Source of the DNA: Bacteroidales bacterium
GTDB lineage: Bacteria > Bacteroidota > Bacteroidia > Bacteroidales > GCA-2748055
Assembly (NCBI GenBank): GCA_029934875.1
Contig: JAOZLK010000310.1
Location: 1 to 5,808 of the forward strand
Length of the DNA: 5,808 bases
Reading direction: 5' to 3'
Every line of letters starts with the position of its first letter. Position 1 is the stretch's first letter. The translations under genes were made by a program, and so were the position numbers. Shown piece after piece: positions 1 to 5,808 of this stretch. Under the pieces are notes generated by a model. That model was not told where the DNA came from and did no database searches. It worked only from the letters and a program-made list of their open reading frames with translations.

Positions 1-779
1 TGCTGATCGGTACGGTGCATCATTCACGCATTGCGGTATACCGGGCAAACAATTTCAGGGAAATAGATGCAGAGGATTCCCTGGAGGGAATTCGTAAGAA
101 TGTGGAAGAAACAGGAGCAAAGGCACTTAAATTCAAGATTGGGGGTCGCATGAGCAAAAATGCTGATTATCCTCCGGGGCGCAGCGAGACCCTGATCCCG
201 ATGGTGCGAACGGCATTTGGAGATGAAATGGTGATTTATACCGATTCCAATGGATCCTACGATGCGGCGGAAGCCATTCGTATAGGCCATATCCTGGAGG
301 AACATAAAATTGACTTTTACGAGGAACCGGTGCCCTTCGACTGGTACGAAGAAACCCGGCAGGTAGCCGAGGCCATTTCCATTCCCATTGCCGGGGGAGA
401 GCAAGAGCCAAGCATACGCAACTTCCGCTGGCTCATTGGCAATCATGCCCTGGATATTGTTCAGCCCGATATTTTCTATTTCGGTGGCATGATACGCTCC
501 ATGAAGGTGGCAAGGATGGCTCATGGGCTGAGAAAAACCTGCGTACCCCACATTTCCGGATCAGGATTGGGCTACCTCTATATGATGCATTTCGTGTCAG
601 CCCTCCCCAATGCTGGTCCTTACCACGAATTCAAGGGATTCAACAGGGATATCCCACTTAATTGCCCCACTTCTCCCCTGCAAAGCGAAGGAGGCAGTGT
701 GAAAGTCCCAAGCGGTCCGGGCCTGGGTGTGGAGATTGATCCCAACTACATTGAAAAGCACAGGGTGGTGAGCACCTGA
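1..779 (+). CDS. Mandelate racemase/muconate lactonizing enzyme-type protein (enolase superfamily), 5'-truncated
   Basis: The reading frame is open to the left edge, so the start lies outside the window; the GTG at 15 is probably internal. About 258 residues remain of an expected 370-400, so most of the N-terminal capping domain is missing and the (beta/alpha)7-beta barrel is present. Counting from the GTG as residue 1, the superfamily signature is intact: catalytic K39-F-K41, metal ligands D77 (D-x-N), E103 (in YEEP) and E129 (in GGE), the D152/H179 dyad (QPD and VPH), and a glutamate near the end (E205 in YHEF). The KxK plus D-H dyad places it in the mandelate racemase subgroup, whose members abstract a proton alpha to a carboxylate, mostly as acid-sugar dehydratases or racemases using Mg2+. 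It has no signal peptide in the visible part and is presumably cytoplasmic. The substrate cannot be told. It converges on the ATPase gene 28 bases downstream. The family call is firm; the specific reaction is unknown. Confidence 0.93.
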   Translation, partial: LIGTVHHSRIAVYRANNFREIDAEDSLEGIRKNVEETGAKALKFKIGGRMSKNADYPPGRSETLIPMVRTAFGDEMVIYTDSNGSYDAAEAIRIGHILEEHKIDFYEEPVPFDWYEETRQVAEAISIPIAGGEQEPSIRNFRWLIGNHALDIVQPDIFYFGGMIRSMKVARMAHGLRKTCVPHISGSGLGYLYMMHFVSALPNAGPYHEFKGFNRDIPLNCPTSPLQSEGGSVKVPSGPGLGVEIDPNYIEKHRVVST

Positions 780-807
780 GTTTGGGAATGTATATTGTTA
801 ACCGGGG

Positions 808-1926
808 TCATAAAGATTTTTGCCGAATCCATTGGGCAAAGAATTTGTCTTGCAAAGCGATGCCCTCAGGGCCTTCCTGAAGGAACTCTTTAGCGATGAG
901 GCTTTTAACTGACTGGGCAACTGTACTTGAAGCTCCCAAATCATGTTTTGCTATGAATTTTCCAGAGGTAGGAGAGCTCACAGTGCCCTCAATGGCAATG
1001 GCTCTCAGCGCAAGGTACTGGCTTGTGGTCAGGAGGTTGAGGTAACTGGCATAGATCGCTTCGTTTTCACGCAGGATCATGTGTACAGTTTGATCCACCT
1101 CGCGGGCAGTGACCTTTTTGAAAGAACCGAACAGACGGTTACATAGAAACTGAACATAAAAAGTGTGCAGACCGGTATGTGAGGCAATGCATTCCAGGGC
1201 ATCCTGGCCAATAGATTTTCCATTTTTCGAGAAGTGCGAACGGATGAAGTAGAAGTATTCGTCACGAGGGATTATATCCAGGAACATCATTTCTGTTGAA
1301 TTGAAAAAAGGACGTGAGGGTTGCGAGAAAATCTCTGTGAGCATGTGCTTTTTGCTGCCCGAGAAAATCACGCTCATATTATTCATCTTTTGCATCCGTG
1401 ACCTTAGCACCGCTTCCACATTTTTTTCCGGATAGTTTGCGATTTGCTGAAACTCATCAATTGCAATAACGAAGGATCGTTTGTCTTTTGCAATCAGGGA
1501 GAATATCAGATCCATTGATAAGCTGGCATCCTCCTCGCTTCGGATATCGAGGGATAACCGGGGTTCACCTGTTAGTGGGTCAAAACTCACTCCGGGACGC
1601 AGTGCAGCCAGCTTCTTCATGAAACCTTTAAGAGCATTCTCTGTTTTTGAAAGAGATCGCAGCAGGGCATTACTGAAAACTTCTGCAAATTCCCGCAAAC
1701 TCATGGTTCCCATGATGTCACAATAGATGGGTATTAGAGTATTATTTGGCAATATGCTGTTAAAAGTATGCATAATTAACCCTGTTTTACCTGTTCTTCT
1801 TGTGGATATTAATGTAATATTGCGTTGATTTTCTATGGCGTTTAGTAATCTAGAAGTTTCTAATGATCTGTTGCAGAAGTATTCAGGAGAAATATATCCG
1901 GTAAGGGTGAAAGGGTTGCGTTTCAT
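808..1926 (-). CDS. AAA+-like ATP-binding protein (archaeal ATPase_2 / COG1672 type)
   Basis: This is a complete 372-residue protein starting at an ATG with no evident Shine-Dalgarno sequence. It has an N-terminal segment (about 1-35) that precedes the P-loop. The Walker A motif is STRRTGKT (S41-T48), where serine replaces the usual first glycine and the RR-x-GKT core typical of the family is kept. Walker B is FVIAIDE (152-158), followed by FQQI. A sensor-1-like strand ends in SGS (189-191), and PSRPFF (203-208) is a possible arginine-finger region. The C-terminal part (about 240-372) looks helical and probably winged-helix. It has no membrane segment or signal peptide and should be a soluble cytoplasmic ATPase. 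Family members are widespread in archaea and Bacteroidota, often as orphan multi-copy genes of unknown role; I infer no specific function. It is more AT-rich at its 5' end than the flanking genes, which suggests separate acquisition. It lies downstream of the GH2 gene on the same strand, but the gap and its signals suggest separate expression. Confidence 0.9.
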   Translation of the reverse strand: MKRNPFTLTGYISPEYFCNRSLETSRLLNAIENQRNITLISTRRTGKTGLIMHTFNSILPNNTLIPIYCDIMGTMSLREFAEVFSNALLRSLSKTENALKGFMKKLAALRPGVSFDPLTGEPRLSLDIRSEEDASLSMDLIFSLIAKDKRSFVIAIDEFQQIANYPEKNVEAVLRSRMQKMNNMSVIFSGSKKHMLTEIFSQPSRPFFNSTEMMFLDIIPRDEYFYFIRSHFSKNGKSIGQDALECIASHTGLHTFYVQFLCNRLFGSFKKVTAREVDQTVHMILRENEAIYASYLNLLTTSQYLALRAIAIEGTVSSPTSGKFIAKHDLGASSTVAQSVKSLIAKEFLQEGPEGIALQDKFFAQWIRQKSL

Positions 1927-1963
1927 AATATAAGATACATAAAAAGTGTAACGTAATCTATGG

Positions 1964-1995
1964 AAAATATAATTCTAATCAAAAAGAAATGCAAA
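1964..1995 (-). promoter_or_regulatory. Candidate Bacteroidota-type promoter for the ATPase gene
   Basis: On the minus strand, TTTG (1995-1992) is followed after 20 bases by TATATTTT (1971-1964). The second element matches the Bacteroidota -7 consensus TAnnTTTG except at the last base, and the spacing fits the -33/-7 arrangement known for the primary sigma factor of this phylum. A transcript would start near 1957, leaving a leader of about 30 bases before the ATG at 1926. The -33 element overlaps the descending arm of the hairpin above. The region is AT-rich, so a chance match is possible. Confidence 0.35.
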
Positions 1996-2013
1996 GGAGT
2001 ATTACGCTCCCTT
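1981..2013 (-). terminator. Weak intrinsic-terminator-like hairpin after the GH2 gene
   Basis: Read on the minus strand, AAGGGAG (2013-2007, starting inside the TAA stop) can pair with CTCCTTT (1999-1993) across a 7-base loop. This gives seven pairs including one G-U. The stem is followed by GCATTTCTTTTT, an interrupted T-rich run ending at 1981. Position and polarity suit termination of the transporter-GH2 transcript, but the stem is short and the T-tract broken, so it could be leaky or fortuitous. Confidence 0.35.
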
Positions 2014-4234
2014 AATCAGGAAGCACTTCATAATATTCGCTGCCTTTTGATCCAACATTGATGTAGCGCCGGCTGATCTGTTTTTTCACAGGGTTCAGCT
2101 TGCCTTCAAAAACGCTTACCAGGGTATATCCGCCAGCCTGGGCGGGAAGTTCAAGTAAAACAGGGTAGTGTTTTTCACCAAAGGGTGCGATGCTGACTTC
2201 CAGGGTCTGGACCGAGCTGATTTTTCCCTGGTCATCGTAGAGGGTGATGGTGGCCATCCCGGACTCGTCTTCCCCGAAATCGTTGATGGCCTTCAGGGTA
2301 AAGAGAAGCTGTGATCCCGGCTCATGTGGCGGAAACTGTTTCATGTAGCGCTCGTCCGGGTGGTTTATGAAGACGGCTGAGGGGGCAAAGGCATGGCGGA
2401 ACCAGGCAAGTGTGGGTCCGCTTTCAAGGTCCTTAATCTTGTTGATGTACCAATCGCCCGTGTATCCATAATTATTGGTCAGATGGGTAAAGGCCAGGAC
2501 CCCTGCATGTGCCCGGATGCCACGAAGCCATTCTGTTTCGCACTGCAGCCAGTAGGCCTGGAACCAGCGGTTTTGCTCCGCTGTGCTTCCATCTCCAAGA
2601 TAGTAATCGTACACCTGGGTGGTGAGTTTGGAAGGCTGTCCATCCCTCCATAGCCAGACCCAGCCATATTCATTGACCAGTTGGGCCGAGCCCGACTCAA
2701 TACTGGCAATATTTTTATCATTCCGGTAGTCAAGATCACCCAGGGGATAAGACATCACAATCTCTTCCTTTTCAAACTCCAATGGAACCCGTCCCTCGTA
2801 GGGGTGAGGTTCGTCCATTTCATCCAGGCCCATTTGCGAGGCAGTCATATACCCGGCATCCCAGGTGCGGCTGGGGTCAAGCTTGCGAAGCTCAGGAATG
2901 AGCGTATTACCGATGTAATCGTCCCAGTTCTCATTGATGGCGTCCCAGATGATGATGGAGGGATGATTGCCATCGCTCCATACCCAGTTTGTGTACTCGG
3001 TCTTCACCTGTTCATCCCAGCCATGGGTCTGCCAGTAATTCCATTCATTCTGAAACATCATGCCATATTCATCGGCCAGGTCGTACCAGAAATCGGGCAC
3101 AATACCCACGCAGATTCGCATGGCATTCCAGTTAACAGCTTTGGCATCGTCGATGATCAGCTTTTTGACCCAATCCCGGTCCCAGGCCAGGTTTCCGCAA
3201 TCGGGATCCTCGAAAAAGCGCTGCAGGGTAATATTGGTTCCGCGAAGCAGGACCTTTTCTCCGTTCAGGTAGAAGTACTTGCCCCGCCTTTCAAAGTCTC
3301 TCAGCCCAAATACATCCGTTCTTACGTCAACAGCCTGCCCATCAATCAGGACCGTGCTTTTTGCGGTGTACAGGAAGGGATCATCGGGACTCCAGGTGTG
3401 TGGGTCACTAATTTCAAGATCGATTTCAGTTTCGGTGAAATGCTCCCGCCTGGCCTCAAGGGTGATGCTTCCTTCACCGGACTTCCTGCCACTGTTTTTT
3501 TCAAAGAGCTCCACTTTTACACGAACCTCATCGGATTTCGGATCACCATACATCAGCTGTTGAGGATAAAAACTCCTCAGCCTGATTTTGGCTTTAACCC
3601 TGCCCTGGGCTGCATCCGGAATAAAGAGGGTGTTAGAGGCCCTGACTTTACCGCTGGCAATGAGCTCCACATCATCCCAGATTCCGGGCAGATAATGTTC
3701 TTTTTCTTTATCCGTTGATCCGGCAGCCTGGGGCGGTAACCAGAAACGATCGCCCACTTTTATGAGGATTTCATTCTCAGCTCCAAACTTCAGGGCATGG
3801 GTAATAGGAAATTCTATGGGGGTGTAGCATTCCATGGATGATCCGATGTCGATGCCATTCACATAGACCTGGGTGACGTACTGACTTTTCTTGATTCGCA
3901 GGGTAAACTCCTGGCCTGCCAGCTGCTCATCAATACTGATATTTCTCCTGTACCAATTGTATTTGGGAGTGTAGTCGATGTCATAAACCCCGTGGGAATG
4001 CTTGGCTTCCACCTTGTCGGGTTTCTTAAACCAGATTTCATAATCATCAATCCGGGGATCGGCGAGGTGGATGAGACCAGGAACCGGGATGCTGTGCCGG
4101 AACTTTATTGGAGGGAAGGCCTTTTCGGTCCGGTCAAACTCCCATGTGCCATTCAGATTTATGGTGCTTCTCTGGGCCTCAGTAAATATGGGACAGAGGA
4201 GGAGCAAGGCAAGGAGAAGGAGTGTATTCTTCAT
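2012..4234 (-). CDS. Exported glycoside hydrolase family 2 protein
   Basis: This is a 740-residue hydrolase starting at the ATG whose product begins MKNTLLLL, because a signal peptide follows directly (about 1-20, cleavage near TEA/Q); an ATG four codons earlier (4246) is equally possible. The GH2 domain order is visible: sugar-binding jelly roll with NGTWEF (28-33) and GIWDDVELI (184-192); an Ig-like domain ending at FGLRDFER (309-316); a TIM barrel from about 320 to 620; and a C-terminal beta-sandwich (about 640-730). E435 in INEN is the likely acid/base and E522 in VNEYG the likely nucleophile. It should be a retaining exo-acting glycosidase in the periplasm or outside the cell. The cysteine in LLLLC is not preceded by G/A/S, so it is probably not a lipoprotein. 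The usual RGxNxHE and RxxHxP histidines are replaced (RGTNITL, RICVGIVP), which argues against a standard beta-galactosidase or glucuronidase. It lies 25 bases downstream of the transporter gene, so co-transcription is likely. Family is certain; substrate is not. Confidence 0.93.
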   Translation of the reverse strand: MKNTLLLLALLLLCPIFTEAQRSTINLNGTWEFDRTEKAFPPIKFRHSIPVPGLIHLADPRIDDYEIWFKKPDKVEAKHSHGVYDIDYTPKYNWYRRNISIDEQLAGQEFTLRIKKSQYVTQVYVNGIDIGSSMECYTPIEFPITHALKFGAENEILIKVGDRFWLPPQAAGSTDKEKEHYLPGIWDDVELIASGKVRASNTLFIPDAAQGRVKAKIRLRSFYPQQLMYGDPKSDEVRVKVELFEKNSGRKSGEGSITLEARREHFTETEIDLEISDPHTWSPDDPFLYTAKSTVLIDGQAVDVRTDVFGLRDFERRGKYFYLNGEKVLLRGTNITLQRFFEDPDCGNLAWDRDWVKKLIIDDAKAVNWNAMRICVGIVPDFWYDLADEYGMMFQNEWNYWQTHGWDEQVKTEYTNWVWSDGNHPSIIIWDAINENWDDYIGNTLIPELRKLDPSRTWDAGYMTASQMGLDEMDEPHPYEGRVPLEFEKEEIVMSYPLGDLDYRNDKNIASIESGSAQLVNEYGWVWLWRDGQPSKLTTQVYDYYLGDGSTAEQNRWFQAYWLQCETEWLRGIRAHAGVLAFTHLTNNYGYTGDWYINKIKDLESGPTLAWFRHAFAPSAVFINHPDERYMKQFPPHEPGSQLLFTLKAINDFGEDESGMATITLYDDQGKISSVQTLEVSIAPFGEKHYPVLLELPAQAGGYTLVSVFEGKLNPVKKQISRRYINVGSKGSEYYEVLPD

Positions 4235-4259
4235 TTTTATTTCCATGTGTTGCTTGTCT

Positions 4260-5777
4260 TTATTGATTTTCCAGGCCGATAAGAGCCCAATCGGGGATAA
4301 CTCCCAGGTCGATGCCCAGGACACTTTCACCCAGCAGCCAGGTGACCAGGACCACCGCCAGGATGCCGGCCAGGTTCAGGATGAAGCCGGTGCGTACCAT
4401 GGTGGAAATCTGTATGCGGTTAGTGCCGAATATTATGGCGTTGGGTGGTGTTGCTGTGGGTAACATAAAGGCCAGGGAGGATGCAAGGGTGGCCGGGATC
4501 ATGATGAGCAGGGGATTGTTTCCGGAGCTCAGTGCCAGGGTGGCAAAAATTGGGAGCAGCATCTGTGTTGAAGCTACATTGGAGGTGAGCTCGGTGAGGA
4601 AGGACATGAGGGCGACCACAGCCAGCAGGATAAGGATGGGATGTACGCCTTTGGTCCACATCAACTGCTCCCCGAACCAGATGGCCAGGCCCGATGATTG
4701 GAAACCCAGGGCCAGGGCAAAGCCACCCCCGAAAAGCAGTACGATGTTCCATGGTATTTTCCTGGCGGTTTCCCAATCCATAATCCTTTTCCCCTTTTGC
4801 GAGGGAGCAGGGAAAATAAAGAGAACGATGGAAATGAATATGGCTACAGTGCCATCGTTGATGAAGGCAGGGCTGTCGAATAAACCGGCCCATCCCGGGA
4901 GGCTGAAGTGCTTGAAAGAAATTCCGGTTCGGGTAATCCACAGAAGGGCCATGCTCAGAAAGAGGACGAAGACAATTCGTTCTTCCCTGCTGGGCTTTCC
5001 AAGGTCCTTGTATGCCTTTTGAAAATGTGCCCGATCCAGCTGACTCCATTCCTCCCTGGGCCGGAATAGCAGGTAAATGACCAGGAATACAGCTACAAGC
5101 ATGATTACTGATATGGGCAGGGCAAAGGCCATCCAGCTGGTGAAGGAAATATCCGGGGCAGCCGGGTAGAGCAGGGTAAGAATCTTTGGGCAGACCAGGT
5201 TGGTGGGAGAACCCACCAGGGTGGACATGCCGCCAATGGAAGAAGAGTAGGCAATGGCCAGGAAAAGCCCGGTGGCATACCTGGTGATGCTTTTGGAAGA
5301 AAGGCTTTCTTCCAGGCTCACCACCACAGACAGTACAATGGGAATCATCATCATGGTGGTGGCCGTATTGGAGATCCACATGGAGAGAAAGGCAGAGGTT
5401 GCCATAAAACCAAGCAGAATGCGGCCTGGACTGACACCAATCAGCAGCAGGAGTTTGAGTGCAATCCTTTTGTGCAGATTCCACTTTTCCATGGCAAGGG
5501 CCATCATAAAGCCTCCCACATAAACAAAAATTATGTGATTCATATATACTTCAGAAACAGCCTTCCCATCAAGAACTCCCAGGGCGGGAAAGAGTACAAT
5601 GGGGACCAGGGCCGTAACTGCCAGGGGCACCGTTTCGCTGACCCACCATATGGCCATCAGGGCCGCCACAGCGAGGGTGGCTGTAACCTGCGGTTTTCCC
5701 GGCTCCAGATCGGCGAAAAGAAAAATGGACAGGAAGGCAGCGATCCCCAGGAAGAATCCGATGTACTTTCGATGCAT
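4260..5777 (-). CDS. SLC13/DASS-family anion transporter (sodium:dicarboxylate symporter type)
   Basis: This is a complete 505-residue, strongly hydrophobic inner-membrane protein with about 11 or more membrane segments, beginning at about residues 4-22, 31-48 and 50-68. Family hallmarks are the first SNT motif (136-138, in ISNTATTMMM), the STLVGSPTN loop (185-193), the second repeat motif SNV (399-401, in TELTSNVAST), and ATPPN (442-446) near a stretch resembling the sodium:sulfate symporter signature. The charged loop at about 239-268 is typical of the cytoplasmic region between the two halves. Family members usually take up C4-dicarboxylates, citrate or sulfate with Na+. SNT plus SNV is also the pairing in mammalian Na+/citrate and dicarboxylate carriers, so a carboxylate is favoured over sulfate (inference). 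The gene is first in a probable two-gene unit with the exported GH2. Only 31 bases lie upstream within the window, so its promoter is mostly out of view. No Shine-Dalgarno sequence is evident. Confidence 0.93.
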   Translation of the reverse strand: MHRKYIGFFLGIAAFLSIFLFADLEPGKPQVTATLAVAALMAIWWVSETVPLAVTALVPIVLFPALGVLDGKAVSEVYMNHIIFVYVGGFMMALAMEKWNLHKRIALKLLLLIGVSPGRILLGFMATSAFLSMWISNTATTMMMIPIVLSVVVSLEESLSSKSITRYATGLFLAIAYSSSIGGMSTLVGSPTNLVCPKILTLLYPAAPDISFTSWMAFALPISVIMLVAVFLVIYLLFRPREEWSQLDRAHFQKAYKDLGKPSREERIVFVLFLSMALLWITRTGISFKHFSLPGWAGLFDSPAFINDGTVAIFISIVLFIFPAPSQKGKRIMDWETARKIPWNIVLLFGGGFALALGFQSSGLAIWFGEQLMWTKGVHPILILLAVVALMSFLTELTSNVASTQMLLPIFATLALSSGNNPLLIMIPATLASSLAFMLPTATPPNAIIFGTNRIQISTMVRTGFILNLAGILAVVLVTWLLGESVLGIDLGVIPDWALIGLENQ

Positions 5778-5808
5778 GGATACGAAACTACTATTAATTG
5801 CAGAATAT

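Noticed and set aside
15..17. GTG as the true start of the enolase-superfamily protein.
   Set aside because: The frame is open to the left edge, and the residues before it (LIGT) fit the conserved stretch leading into the barrel. Starting here would remove the capping domain needed for a functional family member.
24..551. A minus-strand open frame opposite the enolase-superfamily gene.
   Set aside because: The plus-strand frame holds the full catalytic set; the opposite frame has no recognisable features.
2681..3718. A long plus-strand open frame (about 345 codons) antisense to the GH2 gene.
   Set aside because: It lies wholly inside the GH2 gene, which has intact catalytic motifs and domain order. 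The antisense translation shows no recognisable domain and is best explained as a codon-composition shadow.
4172..4234. A lipoprotein signal on the GH2, because a cysteine follows a leucine run.
   Set aside because: The residue before the cysteine is leucine, not G/A/S, and a better signal peptidase I site (TEA/Q) follows.
4235..4330. A 32-residue N-terminal extension of the GH2 starting at the ATG at 4330.
   Set aside because: It would overlap the transporter gene by 71 bases and bury the signal peptide behind a non-hydrophobic leader. The start at 4234 (or 4246) puts the signal peptide at the N-terminus.
4420..5484. A minus-strand open frame (about 354 codons) in another frame of the transporter gene.
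   Set aside because: The translation is rich in His, Pro and Cys with no domain, whereas the overlapping frame carries all SLC13 motifs. It is a frame shadow.
5783..5790. TAGTTTCG upstream of the transporter as a -7 promoter element.
   Set aside because: It is only five bases before the ATG, which would give an almost leaderless transcript, and the expected -33 element would fall outside the window. It cannot be judged.

Overview
This window looks like a piece of a Bacteroidota (Bacteroidetes) chromosome with moderate GC content. The evidence is indirect. It contains a secreted family-2 glycoside hydrolase of a type common in polysaccharide-degrading members of the phylum, and a COG1672-like ATPase resembling the family often seen in multiple copies there. 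No start codon has a strong Shine-Dalgarno sequence, and one promoter-like pair fits the Bacteroidota TTTG / TAnnTTTG pattern. No rRNA, tRNA, CRISPR array, insertion sequence or phage gene is visible.

Layout: (1) 1-779, plus strand: the C-terminal two thirds of an enolase-superfamily enzyme of the mandelate racemase type, cut by the window edge. (2) 808-1926, minus strand: a complete AAA+-like ATPase of the archaeal ATPase_2/COG1672 type, convergent with the enolase gene across 28 bases. (3) 1927-2011: an 85-base gap holding a weak terminator-like hairpin and a candidate promoter for the ATPase. (4) 2012-4234, minus strand: an exported glycoside hydrolase family 2 protein. (5) 4260-5777, minus strand: an SLC13/DASS-family anion transporter. 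There are 25 bases between the transporter stop and the hydrolase start, so these two genes very probably form one transcription unit with the transporter first. No gene-free stretch exceeds 85 bases.

How they may work together (inference): the exported hydrolase would release a sugar or glycoside product outside the cytoplasm, the SLC13 protein would import a small carboxylate-type anion, and the mandelate-racemase-type enzyme could act on an acid sugar in the cytoplasm. This suggests a small acid-sugar or glycoside catabolic locus, but no substrate can be named from sequence alone. The ATPase does not obviously belong to this pathway and is probably an independent cargo gene.

I found no clear new multi-gene system. 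The most interesting points are the pairing of an SLC13 carrier with an exported GH2 enzyme, the departure of that GH2 from the usual histidine motifs of beta-galactosidase/glucuronidase types, and the isolated ATPase with a serine-led P-loop.
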